The position numbers were made by a program, and so were the translations under genes. A DNA stretch of 64,000 nucleotides from assembly GCA_032622095.1 (NCBI GenBank), contig CP136064.1, positions 279,521,614 to 279,585,613 of the forward strand, read 5' to 3'. Each line of letters starts with the position of its first letter. Position 1 is the first letter of the stretch. The notes under the pieces were generated by a model that searched no databases, was not told the DNA's origin, and saw only the letters and a list, made by a program, of their open reading frames with translations. Source of the DNA: Siphonodentalium dalli (taxonomy: Eukaryota; Mollusca; Scaphopoda; Gadilida; Siphonodentaliidae). Of this stretch, positions 23,093 through 35,304 are shown one piece after another.

Positions 23093-24015
23093 TATGTAGT
23101 CAGAAACATGTTTATACCCAGCACTAACATTGTTAAACCAAGTCTTCAGAGTTGTGTGAAATAGCTCAGCAACTGGGTGCTTGTCTGTGGCACTGGTAGG
23201 GAATAACGTTGTTTTCGACAAGTTAGTTGGAAGGCACACACGTGCTTTCTGACATTACCTGACATTCCGTCTCTATTACGTCTTGCCTTCAGATAATAGG
23301 TAAATTGCTCTTCTATCAACATTCACACCTGGCATCGGGTCACAGTAGATCACATGTCTCAAGCACGATGAGCTTACAGTGATTTCCTCTATAGAGGTGT
23401 AAATAAGATAAGTGTATTTGGCAAAACATCCTTATAAGGACAGTATGCATACATTTTAACATATGTATGTACATTGTGTAATAATCAGTTTAATATAAAT
23501 ATAAATGCGATTAATAGAAGGTAATGTATAACTAACACTGTTAGACCAAGGCTTCAGACGTGTGTGTGTGTGAAATAGCTCGGCAGCTGACTTGCTGATA
23601 TGTGGCAGGGCATATCGATGTTTCATCACTTTAGTTGGATGGAACACACGTTGCTTCCTGGCATTGCCAGGAATAACACAATTTTGTGTTTAACTTGTAG
23701 TCAGAATCATGATCATACTCAGCACTAACATTGTTAAACCAAGTCTTCAGAGTTGTGTGAAATAGCTCAGCAACATTACTGGCTTGCTGGATTCTTGTCT
23801 TTGGCACTGGCGAGGTATATCGTTGTTTTTGTCAATTTAGTTGGAAGGTACACACGAACTTCCTGCCATCCATCTCCATTTCGCCTTTCGTTTCGATAAT
23901 ATGTATGTTATTTTCTCTCGACACCCACACCTGGTAATATGTCATAGTACATCACCTGTCTGAAGCGCGCTGAGCTTGCGGTGATTGCATCTATTGAGGT
24001 GTAAACCGATTGTAT
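23093..24015. repeat. Three tandem-like copies of dispersed repeat family F
   Basis: Copies start near 23118 (CAGCACTAACATTGTTAAAC), 23531 (diverged) and 23718. The first and third share TTAAACCAAGTCTTCAGAGT and end in a CTGTCT/CTGAAGC..GATGAGCTT..GTGATT..CTAT.GAGGTGTAAA block. No coding. Confidence 0.7.
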
Positions 24016-24368
24016 TCATTTACCATCTCCGTGGAAACTTCTCAATAAACCAAGAACCAAATAAAGAAAATATTCAAAGATACAGTTAATAAACACTGGC
24101 GGAACATAATTATCAATGAAGCTGCATACTGCAAATGTCTTGAATTCCTGAATTATCAAGCATACAATCAAAGAGTAATACTCGACACTTATGGCCCTAC
24201 TCCCCCACTCAATCGCCAGTTCTCTATTATTTTGATATACAGTATTTACTGTCTTCGAGAGTAGCTGAATAACACTTGACTAACATATATATATGAAGAA
24301 AATACCCCTTTCCACAAAACCCTGCTCCAACATTAGTTAAAACGAACACAAATCACACAAACCCCACC
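24016..24368. other. No gene seen
   Basis: Intergenic sequence without recognisable features. Confidence 0.4.
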
Positions 24369-24901
24369 AAATGTTATAGCCACCAAACTAGTCATAACCC
24401 ATATGTGACCCGCCATATCAAATCCAGTCGTAAGTCGGGATTATTTTACCCTGTGCCAATGCATTCTCTTATATATGCGAGTCGACCATAGGTCGCCTCG
24501 CATATATAAGAGAATGCATTGGCCTAACAATTTTTTATCATGTTTTTTAAATAAATGTTTCTTACAATTTTTAGGACATAAAATATTAAACATCCATTAC
24601 CCTGCAGGGAGCCCCACACATATATAGAAGCATACAGAAGAGTGTCGTCTGCTCATGTTTGTCTGGGGCTCTGTATGGGTGAAATTATAAAATTGTTAAA
24701 GAATACAAGACAAAATTATTAAAATTGTAAAAAATTGTTAGGCCAATGCATTCTCTTATATATGCGAGGCGACCTATGGTCGACTCGCATATATAAGAGA
24801 ATGCATTGGCACAGGGTAAAATAAATCCCGACTTCCGACTGGATTTGATATGGCGGGTCACAAATGTTATAGCTACCAAACCATCCATTACCCATATAGT
24901 G
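24369..24901. mobile_element. Hairpin MITE, family D, with long inverted ends and flanking direct repeats
   Basis: The element (24416-24860) has ends TGACCCGCCATATCAAATCC and the inverse. Inside each end is a nearly identical stem-loop made of CCAATGCATTCTCTTATATA and CATATATAAGAGAATGCATT around a TCGACCATAGGTCGC loop. The middle is T-rich (CCTAACAATTTTTTA). Outside it, an about 40-bp sequence (AAATGTTATAGC.ACCAAAC..ATAACCCATAT) occurs directly repeated on both sides, much longer than a normal target duplication. Confidence 0.8.
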
Positions 24902-25195
24902 CTATGGAAGGCACTACACCAAGCAACATAACAATCACATAATCATGTATGTAAATATGTTCAGCTGTCATCTTGAAATCATTTTGTATCTTAATCGATT
25001 GTATTGGAAGGGGGGGGGGGGCTTCATAAGTTGAAAAAAACTTGTGCCCCGATCCCTTTTGTATTATATGCAAATACAATACGTTCAAGTCAAGGAGTAA
25101 TACACTGTCTTCTCACACAATAAGAGGTGACCCAGCTCCAGGGCGAGCACCGAAACGGCTGGCCGCGAAGCTGAAGCTGACAACTACCGCCTAAT
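24902..25195. other. No gene seen; poly-G run
   Basis: A G/C homopolymer run at about 25011-25021. No coding. Confidence 0.4.
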
Positions 25196-25646
25196 GGTTA
25201 CACTGGTGTAAATAAGGTTCCGAGTGACATCTAGCGGATGCGGGAGGAATATATAGGAGAGAATAAAATAGACACTGGGCCCTGATTGGTCAATAGCCTT
25301 GTGTGCTTTTCACATAAAAAAATCATCACACCTCTTCCCTATGATTTCCCATAGGTAAAATAACCATTGGCACAGGAATTAACCCTTTGTAGTGAAGTTT
25401 GAATTTGTTGGTGTGGTCTAAAATATGACTGTATTTTTTTATGCGGTTCTGACACTAGTTACGAAAACATAAGATTTAAAGGCGAATTCCCTGCTAGACA
25501 GACATGATTTTTTTGTGTAAAAAGTTTCCCAAAATGTCAATTTTTCAGATTTAAAGAAACTTTTGGACCCAACATTTATATTGCCAACACTATACGCTAA
25601 AACGTTAGCACTGAGGCCTATGGAAAACATTTACACCAGTGTAACC
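25196..25646. mobile_element. TIR element family C, copy 1
   Basis: Starts GGTTACACTGGTGTAAAT and ends with the exact inverse ATTTACACCAGTGTAACC, with TAAT on both sides as a probable 4-bp target duplication. The second copy at 37674-38191 is similar throughout (CATCTAGCGGATGCGGGA, CACTGGGCCCTGATTGG, CCTATGATTTCCCATAGG, TATGCGGTTCTGACACTAGT). No transposase. Confidence 0.85.
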
Positions 25647-26289
25647 TAATGGCGCCTATACTCTAGAATTCAACAGGCAGATATACAAGAAAATCAACTG
25701 AATCTGCAAACGGTGCTGCATATGAGATGAAGATAGAACACACATTTTACGCTGTCCTGATCTGCAAACCATTAGAGATGAAATTATACCACAGATCGCC
25801 GACGAACTTATAGAAATTAAAGCGATCGATTTCAACATTCTATAAGAAGATGAGAAGATTAGGAACAAAATATTTTGAAGTTGACTCGACGATGGTAACC
25901 ATCCTTCAGTCCCACGTGAATCGTCTCTGCTATCTGTGCTCCAGTCCCACGTGAATCGTCACTGCTATCTGTGCTCTACACACACACACGTATACAACAC
26001 CATGTTGATAAACGCCAAACAGATATATTATCACAACGCACAGCCTCCGGCAACATGCTCTATATGCTTTTTCTAGCTGTAAATACAAATCTTGTAAATA
26101 TGTAAATGGCAGAAATCTACTACGAAATTGCTAAAGGACTCCATTTATGTTATGTTATTATACTGCCCCATCTAGAGGTTAGATTTATATGTGTGAACAT
26201 TTAGTAGATGTGTAAACATATATTCATTTCCCTGCAGACTACACAATCGTGTATTTCAACGTGTATTTAGCAATGTGCTTGTAGTCCGC
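25647..26289. other. No gene seen; short local duplication
   Basis: A 34-bp segment (CAGTCCCACGTGAATCGTC..CTGCTATCTGTGCT) is duplicated at about 25908-25977. Nothing else was recognised. Confidence 0.5.
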
Positions 26290-26530
26290 GCTAACAACCC
26301 AGGTTTAACATTCGCGTTATATAACCTCAGCAACTGTTCGTATGTGGCATTGTATATCGTTGTTTTCGTCAGTTACCGCCTGACATTCCCTCTCTATTTC
26401 TCATTGCCTTCATATAATAGGTAAGTTGGTCTTCTCTCGGCATCCACACCTGGCATCGGGCCACGGCAACACACCTGACTGAAGCACGATAAGAACTCAC
26501 CTGTATTCTCTGTTTATATGAGTTCTCTTC
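26290..26530. repeat. Dispersed repeat family F, distal copy
   Basis: Contains CAGCAACTGTTCGTATGTGG, TATATCGTTGTTTTCGTCAG and CACACCTGGCATCGGG as in the 20.7-24.0 kb copies. Confidence 0.65.
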
Positions 26531-26908
26531 TTATACAGATTTGACAATGATGTATTTCTGATATTGGAATCCGAGAAACGTGTGGCGAGAGAATGGCATC
26601 GTCTAGCATCGTCTAGCATGACTGGCAGCACTGTTGTTAACCCATTCTATAATAAATAGATTCGCCCATTCACTGATAAAAGTATACATTGGAATGGTCT
26701 ATATTACTCATTTCGAGGGGTGTTCAGATAATACTAGCAGACGATATTCAGAAAAAAAACTGATAATACAAGAGCAGAATAATTCATACTCATTGGAGGG
26801 AAATGTTTAGATATTAAGGACTATAGATACTCATATTATAGAGCAAGAAGTAGTAGCATATACCTTGAAAACTGGCAACACAATATTACTTACAGCAAAA
26901 GTCACTTC

Positions 26909-27286
26909 TTAAAGTGACGTGAAACAATCCAGTAGGGTGATCAAATAGAAATGGAGAATAATCTTGCTCAAAGTAGTTGTTTTTACAAATATTATATCCA
27001 AATTGACAACATACACCGTAATTCTTATATATTAATTAAATGCAATGACTATCGGTGGCGAAATCGTTTTCGTTATAGTTTATCGCCGATATTTGCGTCC
27101 CGAATCGAGAAGTAAATTTTTAGAATTGAGCGTAGTTCAGACGATGTTTTCTATGGAGTGGTACGGTCGATTTGCTTGAGATTTTCGACGATGTTAGTAG
27201 AATGCTACATTCCTTCAGTTTGCATAGTGCCTGAATACTAACTTATTAGTTTAATGCACCCGAATAAGTCCATAATATGTCTTTAA
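26909..27286. mobile_element. TTAA-bounded MITE, family B, copy 2
   Basis: TTAAAGTGACGTGAAACAAT to CATAATATGTCTTTAA, 378 bp, inverted relative to copy 1. It ends only about 55 bp before the 13-bp array. Confidence 0.8.
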
Positions 27287-27340
27287 AAGAATGAACAGTA
27301 AAATATTTAATTTTACGATACTTAGTTCATAACAATTGAA

Positions 27341-30300
27341 TACTGACTGGTAGTACTGACTGGTAGTATTGACTGGTAGTATTGACTGGTAGTATTGACT
27401 GGTAGTACTGACTGGTAGTATTGACTGGTAGTACTGACTGGTAGTATTGACTGGTAGTATTGACTGGTAGTATTGACTGGTAGTATTGACTGGTAGTACT
27501 GACTGGTAGTATTGACTGGTAGTATTGACTGGTAGTATTGACTGGTAGTATTGACTGGTAGTATTGACTGGTAGTATTGACTGGTAGTATTGACTGGTAG
27601 TACTGACTGGTAGTATTGACTGGTAGTATTGACTGGTAGTACTGACTGGTAGTATTGACTGGTAGTATTGACTGGTAGTATTGACTGGTAGTATTGACTG
27701 GTAGTACTGACTGGTAGTATTGACTGGTAGTATTGACTGGTAGTATTGACTGGTAGTATTGACTGGTAGTATTGACTGGTAGTATTGACTGGTAGTATTG
27801 ACTGGTAGTATTGACTGGTAGTACTGACTGGTAGTATTGACTGGTAGTATTGACTGGTAGTACTGACTGGTAGTATTGACTGGTAGTATTGACTGGTAGT
27901 ATTGACTGGTAGTATTGACTGGTAGTATTGACTGGTAGTACTGACTGGTAGTATTGACTGGTAGTATTGACTGGTAGTATTGACTGGTAGTATTGACTGG
28001 TAGTATTGACTGGTAGTATTGACTGGTAGTATTGACTGGTAGTACTGACTGGTAGTATTGACTGGTAGTATTGACTGGTAGTACTGACTGGTAGTATTGA
28101 CTGGTAGTACTGACTGGTAGTATTGACTGGTAGTACTGACTGGTAGTATTGACTGGTAGTATTGACTGGTAGTACTGACTGGTAGTATTGACTGGTAGTA
28201 TTGACTGGTAGTATTGACTGGTAGTATTGACTGGTAGTATTGACTGGTAGTATTGACTGGTAGTACTGACTGGTAGTATTGACTGGTAGTATTGACTGGT
28301 AGTATTGACTGGTAGTATTGACTGGTAGTATTGACTGGTAGTATTGACTGGTAGTATTGACTGGTAGTACTGACTGGTAGTATTGACTGGTAGTATTGAC
28401 TGGTAGTATTGACTGGTAGTATTGACTGGTAGTACTGACTGGTAGTACTGACTGGTAGTATTGACTGGTAGTACTGACTGGTAGTATTGACTGGTAGTAT
28501 TGACTGGTAGTACTGACTGGTAGTACTGACTGGTAGTATTGACTGGTAGTACTGACTGGTAGTATTGACTGGTAGTATTGACTGGTAGTATTGACTGGTA
28601 GTATTGACTGGTAGTATTGACTGGTAGTATTGACTGGTAGTACTGACTGGTAGTATTGACTGGTAGTACTGACTGGTAGTATTGACTGGTAGTATTGACT
28701 GGTAGTATTGACTGGTAGTACTGACTGGTAGTATTGACTGGTAGTATTGACTGGTAGTACTGACTGGTAGTACTGACTGGTAGTATTGACTGGTAGTACT
28801 GACTGGTAGTATTGGCTGGTAGTATTGACTGGTAGTATTGACTGGTAGTATTGACTGGTAGTATTGACTGGTAGTATTGACTGGTAGTACTGACTGGTAG
28901 TATTGACTGGTAGTATTGGCTGGTAGTATTGACTGGTAGTATTGACTGGTAGTATTGACTGGTAGTACTGACTGGTAGTACTGACTGGTAGTATTGACTG
29001 GTAGTATTGACTGGTAGTATTGGCTGGTAGTATTGACTGGTAGTATTGACTGGTAGTATTGACTGGTAGTACTGACTGGTAGTATTGACTGGTAGTATTG
29101 ACTGGTAGTATTGACTGGTAGTATTGACTGGTAGTATTGACTGGTAGTACTGACTGGTAGTATTGACTGGTAGTATTGACTGGTAGTATTGACTGGTAGT
29201 ATTGACTGGTAGTATTGACTGGTAGTATTGACTGGTAGTATTGACTGGTAGTACTGACTGGTAGTATTGACTGGTAGTATTGACTGGTAGTACTGACTGG
29301 TAGTATTGACTGGTAGTATTGACTGGTAGTATTGACTGGTAGTATTGACTGGTAGTATTGACTGGTAGTACTGACTGGTAGTATTGACTGGTAGTATTGA
29401 CTGGTAGTATTGACTGGTAGTATTGACTGGTAGTATTGACTGGTAGTATTGACTGGTAGTATTGACTGGTAGTACTGACTGGTAGTATTGACTGGTAGTA
29501 TTGACTGGTAGTACTGACTGGTAGTATTGACTGGTAGTACTGACTGGTAGTATTGACTGGTAGTACTGACTGGTAGTATTGACTGGTAGTATTGACTGGT
29601 AGTACTGACTGGTAGTATTGACTGGTAGTATTGACTGGTAGTATTGACTGGTAGTATTGACTGGTAGTATTGACTGGTAGTATTGACTGGTAGTACTGAC
29701 TGGTAGTATTGACTGGTAGTATTGACTGGTAGTATTGACTGGTAGTATTGACTGGTAGTATTGACTGGTAGTATTGACTGGTAGTATTGACTGGTAGTAC
29801 TGACTGGTAGTATTGACTGGTAGTATTGACTGGTAGTATTGACTGGTAGTATTGACTGGTAGTACTGACTGGTAGTACTGACTGGTAGTATTGACTGGTA
29901 GTACTGACTGGTAGTATTGACTGGTAGTATTGACTGGTAGTACTGACTGGTAGTACTGACTGGTAGTATTGACTGGTAGTACTGACTGGTAGTATTGACT
30001 GGTAGTATTGACTGGTAGTATTGACTGGTAGTATTGACTGGTAGTATTGACTGGTAGTATTGACTGGTAGTACTGACTGGTAGTATTGACTGGTAGTACT
30101 GACTGGTAGTATTGACTGGTAGTATTGACTGGTAGTATTGACTGGTAGTACTGACTGGTAGTATTGACTGGTAGTATTGACTGGTAGTACTGACTGGTAG
30201 TACTGACTGGTAGTATTGACTGGTAGTACTGACTGGTAGTATTGGCTGGTAGTATTGACTGGTAGTATTGACTGGTAGTATTGACTGGTAGTATTGACTG

Positions 30301-30685
30301 GTAGTATTGACTGGTAGTACTGACTGGTAGTATTGACTGGTAGTATTGGCTGGTAGTATTGACTGGTAGTATTGACTGGTAGTATTGACTGGTAGTACTG
30401 ACTGGTAGTATTGACTGGTAGTATTGACTGGTAGTATTGGCTGGTAGTATTGACTGGTAGTATTGACTGGTAGTATTGACTGGTAGTATTGGCTGGTAGT
30501 ATTGACTGGTAGTATTGGCTGGTAGTATTGACTGGTAGTATTGACTGGTAGTACTGACTGGTAGTATTGACTGGTAGTATTGACTGGTAGTATTGACTGG
30601 TAGTATTGACTGGTAGTACTGACTGGTAGTATTGACTGGTAGTATTGACTGGTAGTACTGACTGGTAGTATTGACTGGTAGTATT
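27341..30685. repeat. 13-bp minisatellite, about 257 copies, with a 1430-bp higher-order duplication
   Basis: The unit is TACTGACTGGTAG or TATTGACTGGTAG, rarely TATTGGCTGGTAG. The phase is kept from 27341 to the edge (27341+257x13=30682). The order of C/T variants at about 27721-28980 is repeated at about 29151-30410, offset exactly 1430 bp (110 units), so a block of roughly 1.26 kb was copied within the array. Because 13 leaves remainder 1 modulo 3 and the minus-strand unit has no stop, every minus frame reads the same 13-residue peptide (NTTSQYYQSILPV). Frames of more than 1100 codons result, but no promoter, splice site or domain supports a gene. Confidence 0.97.
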
Positions 30686-30939
30686 GGCAAAACAAATCCT
30701 CTGTAGAAAAACTAATTTTGTCGATATAAAACATTTTCACCTGAGTACATGTTTACCTCAGATATAGGCAACTTGAAATTGAAGACTGCTTATTTAGTCA
30801 TAAAGTTTCAGTTTTCTTGAAAACAATTATATAAATTGATGTTTATTAGCTAAAAGGCACATAATAGAGACGGTTATTAAAAAAATTCTTTACATTGACT
30901 ATTATCCAGTATTTCCCCCCAAATAGGTATCTTTTGTCC
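30686..30939. other. Spacer, no gene seen
   Basis: Unique AT-rich spacer between the 13-bp array and the next MITE. Confidence 0.4.
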
Positions 30940-31313
30940 TTAAAGTGATGTGGAACACTCCAGTATGGTGATCAAATAGAAATGGAGAATTTTGGAGTAA
31001 TGTTTACAAATAGTATATCCAAATTGACAACATGTACACCGTCATTCTTATATATGAATTAAATGGCGAATATATATGAATTAGATGGCGAAATCGTGTT
31101 CGTTAGTTTATCGCCGATAGATGCGTCCCGAATCGAGTAGTAAATATTTACAATTGAGCGTAGTTCTGACGATGTTTTCTATGTATTGGTATGGTCGATT
31201 TGCTTAAAATTTTCGGTGATGTTAGTAGATGCTACATTCCTCCAGTTGTCATAGCGCATGAATACTAACTTATAAGTTTCACGCACCCGAACAAGTACAT
31301 AATATGTCTTTAA
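30940..31313. mobile_element. TTAA-bounded MITE, family B, copy 3
   Basis: TTAAAGTGATGTGGAACACT to CATAATATGTCTTTAA, same orientation as the copy at 26909. The two copies therefore bracket the 13-bp array as direct repeats. Confidence 0.8.
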
Positions 31314-31483
31314 TTTCAACAAACAACGTCAAGGTGAATATTGTTAGGTCAATGTATCCTCATATATATATGCTAGGCTCGAATTTGAAGATATAAAGTA
31401 TTTTTGGACGATTTAGTTTGTGAAATGTTTGCCGTGGATATCAGTATTGAAAAGAACCAAATCTGCATGAACCTTAACCCTTC

Positions 31484-31709
31484 CAGGACTGGAGCTTCCT
31501 GAAATTTTGCGACAACCCTGTGCCAATGCATTTTCTTATATATGCGAGAGAATACAATGACCTAACAATATTTACCTTGACCGTGTAAGCCAGTGCATTC
31601 TCTTATATATATGCGAGGCTCACTATGGGAAACTCGCATATATAAGAGAATGCGCTGGCACGTGATAATTAATGCTGCACCAGCGCATATCTCGCCATGG
31701 AAGAGTTAA
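31484..31709. mobile_element. Hairpin MITE, family D, diverged copy
   Basis: TTAACCCTTCCAGG on the left, CATGGAAGAGTTAA on the right. Inside are the TGCCAATGCATTTTCTTATA stem, a CCTAACAATATTTACCTTGA link, and a full stem-loop CAGTGCATTCTCTTATATA / TATATAAGAGAATGCGCTGG. Confidence 0.7.
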
Positions 31710-32621
31710 GCTCGAACCAAACCTGAGCTCATGTTGATCGTTGATTTTGACAAACAGCGTCCGTGTTTCCCATGATTTCCGCCACGCAGATGTACGCGGG
31801 TGTTCGACAAAAAATAGACGAGATATATGGTGGCTTTGAAGGATTGTGTTTATCTCTTTCTTTACTAAATTGATTCGCCCATCAGTTATAAACTACTACA
31901 TTTGAATGTTCTATTCTTCGGCTGCAGGGGTATTCAGGATATATGAGCAGCTCCGCGCACCCGGTTTTTACAAGAACCGACTCCCTTTCATGAAAATGTC
32001 ACGTGATGCCGAAACTAATTGAGTATTTTCTACATATTTGCATCCAATTCGGCTTCACAAACATCACGACATCACGATCGACCTTCAACAATAGTTTAGC
32101 ACTTCCATGACTGGAACTTCCGGAAATTTTGTTTGCGAAAACCCTGATATGAACATGATATTTGAAACGAAGAAACGTGCAGCCAGAGAATGGTATCTTC
32201 TGCCACGGCTGGAATTGTCAATGTTAAAGATGGTCTAACTCTTCCGGGTCACAATTACAACAACAACATAATTTTTATAAATCCCGATTTCAAGACTAAA
32301 AATAGCTATTTTGTGAATAAACTACAGATAAAACTGAAGATTGTGTGTATTATTTGTCTATAAATGCATAATGCAGTGGTTTATTTCTATTGTAATTCGC
32401 AGTAAATATCTTAGATTATCTGCAATTTTCCTTGATTGAGGGTGCTAACAAGATATAGTGATCTCCCTTGGTACGCTCCGAACGGTTTCGCGCGGATTTT
32501 AATTCGAAAAATAGCCCATAAAACTGTCACACTGATGTCATAAGAAATTCTAAATAACATTGATATTAATTGAGAAAAAAACTTTCACACACAGGCGTGC
32601 TCGATTTAAATCTTATTGTAT
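31710..32621. other. No gene; dispersed repeat segment
   Basis: About 32240-32480 (GGGTCACAATTACAA, ATTATTTGTCTATAAATGCA, GAGGGTGCTAACAAGATATA) resembles 58130-58370, so a repeat of a few hundred bases is shared. No coding. Confidence 0.55.
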
Positions 32622-33456
32622 ACCATGGAATCTTGAAGCAGACCTGATCGTATTTACCATGGAATCTTGAAGCAGACCTGATCGTATTTACCATGGAATC
32701 TTGAAGCAGACCTGATCGTATTTACCTTGGAATCTTGAAGCAGACCTGAGCGTATTTACCATGGAATCTTGAAGCAGACCTGAGCGTATATACCATGGAA
32801 TCTTGAAGCAGACCTGATCGTATTTACCATGGAATCTTGAAGCAGACCTGAGCGTATTTACCATGGAATCTTGAAGCAGACCTGATCGTATTTACCATGG
32901 AATCTAGAAGCAGACCTGAGCGTATTTACCATGGAATCTTGAAGCAGACCTGAGCGAATTTACCATGGAATCTTGAAGCAGACCTGAGCGTATTTACCAT
33001 GGAATCTTGAAGCAGACCTGAGCGTATTTACTATGGAATCTTGAAGCAGACCTGAGCGTATTTACCATGGAATCTTGAAGCAGACCTGAGCGTATTTACC
33101 ATGGAATCTTGAAGCAGACCTGATCGTATTTACCATGGAATCTTGAAGCAGACCTGATCGTATTTACCATGGAATCTTGAAGCAGACCTGATCGTATTTA
33201 CCATGGAATCTTGAAGCAGACCTGATCGTATTTACCATGGAATCTTGAAGCAGACCTGAGCGTATATACCATGGAATCTTGAAGCAGACCTGAGCGTATT
33301 TACTATGGAATCTTGAAGCAGACCTGAGCGTATTTACTATGGAATCTTGAAGCAGATCTGAGCGTAAATACCATGGAATCTTGAAGCAGACCTGAGCGTA
33401 TTTACCATGGAATCTTGAAGCAGACCTGGGCGTATTTACCATGGAATCTTGAAGCA
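32622..33456. repeat. 34-bp minisatellite, 24.5 copies
   Basis: Core ACCATGGAATCTTGAAGCAG repeated at exactly 34-bp intervals from 32622 to 33438. Sites vary (CTGATCG or CTGAGCG; TTTACC, TATACC or TTTACT). Each unit has an NcoI-type CCATGG palindrome. Unit length is not divisible by three, so any frame is short-lived in composition but open in places. Confidence 0.96.
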
Positions 33457-33984
33457 TTGTGTCCGTGCTTCCCACCATGATATCCCCGAAGGTTACAATA
33501 CACCAAATGAGTGCATATGCCTCAGTGTTAACAAATCACGCTAGCCTGTATTCGCGGGAAAGGGTTGACCCTGCACGAGTATCAAAAATTAAAGAACGTG
33601 TCCAAATGTGTCCAAAAGTACTTGTCAACGTATTGCGTCCCACTGCAGCTCTGACAAACGTCACACTACCCTTAAAATGGAGAGACACAAATGGCATCGA
33701 AAACAAACACCAACCCCTCCCATAAATTATTCGTCAATGTCACAGTCGTAACCGTATACTCCGTGTGGCTATATTTGATGTTTCTCGTCAGGAAACACGT
33801 TCTTGCATTTTGTTCGTGCACTTTTCATCCATGTATCATTGACCATTCAGCTGCCATGATTTTTTTATGCTGATCCTAGCTTGGGGTGCCAGGGGAAATC
33901 ACTCTACTATTTTGTATTTGGTGTATTATAACCTGAAGCTGTGCGCGTGTGTTCGAGAACAAATAGATTAGATGATTGCTAGCA
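33457..33984. other. No gene seen
   Basis: Frames of about 60-90 codons exist without recognisable domains. Confidence 0.4.
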
Positions 33985-34050
33985 CAGGATTGCGTCACCA
34001 AATTTACCCTCCGGGGACCTCATTCGGCAAATGTCAGACACACTATATTA
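33985..34050. repeat. Fragment of the foldback family seen at 8847
   Basis: CACCAAATTTACCCTC.GGGGACCTCATTC.GCAAATG.CAGACACACTA is the inverse of one arm plus flank of 8847-8949. Confidence 0.75.
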
Positions 34051-34070
34051 GAATTGAGTTTTGTTTATCT

Positions 34071-34075
34071 CTGGA

Positions 34076-34163
<88 letters not shown>

Positions 34164-34179
34164 GAGTGGAGAGATGGGT

Positions 34180-34237
<58 letters not shown>

Positions 34238-34254
34238 GTTAGAGAGAGAGAGGG

Positions 34255-34289
<35 letters not shown>
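34071..34289. repeat. GA microsatellite
   Basis: About 220 bp of (GA)n interrupted by short non-GA blocks (TGGAGAGATGGGTTAG; GGGGGTTAG). Apparent Arg-Glu and Ser-Leu peptides are artefacts. Confidence 0.97.
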
Positions 34290-34290
<1 letters not shown>

Positions 34291-34429
34291 TGGAAGTCGC
34301 AACACCCTGGTCCCAAGTCGGTCACATATCCAAGGACTAAGACCGAGCTCGACGTTGCTTACCTTCGGTGATCAGAAGCGTCTAAGGACTCTGATCATGC
34401 AAGAGTGCTAGATCTCTCGAGCAGAGAAG

Positions 34430-34680
34430 TTATCGGAGTTTCTATGTTTACAACGCGACCTCTACACTATACTCCCCAGCCCTGTTTACACCTCAACCGG
34501 TTACACTACTCCCCCCGTTCTGTTTACCCCGCGACCGTTACAATACTCCCCGTTCTGTTTACATCGCGACCGCTGCACTACTCCCCCTTTCTGTTTACAC
34601 CGCGACCGCTACACTACTCCCCCGTTCTGTTTACACCGCCACCATGCACTACACTATACTCCCCCGTTCTGTTTGAGATT
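34430..34680. repeat. About 36-bp degenerate array (TTCTGTTTACACCGCGACCG)
   Basis: About six units of CTACACTACTCCCCCGTTCTGTTTAC.CCGCGACCG with variable edges. Pyrimidine-rich on the + strand. Confidence 0.88.
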
Positions 34681-35304
34681 CACAACATCTCATCAGAATT
34701 CTCCCCCAGAGCGGTCACATCATGACAAAGTAATCTGAGTTCCGGACGAGCTCCAGTGTTACATTCACCTGTCGTGAAACCTTTAGATGCGTATACTGCA
34801 TGGTGTCATTCACTGATGTCTTACTCAAATCATCCAATCAAATGAGACGTTGTCTTACGCGAAGACCATTATGTACGAAATCCGATTCGATTTGACAAAT
34901 AGTACGACCCTGAACGGGATTGTGTGTCACCTAAAGATTAGGGCACCCGGTTATATACTATAAAAGTCAGTGAAATACGGTGACGTAGCTCTTCTCACCA
35001 ATACCAATATAATAGATCACTATTACGATTACGGGTAGGATATAGTGTACTAGTAATGTGGACACCATCACAACTGACATTCGATGGTTAATTTGTGAGA
35101 CGGCATAATGTAAGAGCGTCCCTAAACAGGACCCGTGACACATCCTTGACACATCTGTGTATTATTAAACAGCGTGGGATATATTGCGTCTCACATAAGA
35201 ACCCCCGTGCGTAAAGGTAGAATTTTTGGCCGTATACTGGCAGGATATTGTCCATATCCGAAATCATAATCGTGATTTTGCGAAAGGTCTCTAATATGAC
35301 TTAT
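34681..35304. other. No gene seen
   Basis: No supportable feature. Confidence 0.4.

Noticed and set aside
27322-30740. Giant minus-strand frames of more than 1100 codons
   Set aside because: They are simply the 13-bp array read without stops, with no domain, regulatory or splice support. Kept as a repeat.
34043-34411. Arg-Glu or Ser-Leu dipeptide repeat protein
   Set aside because: GA microsatellite read in different frames.
35021-35045. ATTACG|GGTAGG as the donor of the missing upstream SDR exon
   Set aside because: The matching frame is closed by stops within about 15 bases upstream, so no exon can be built.
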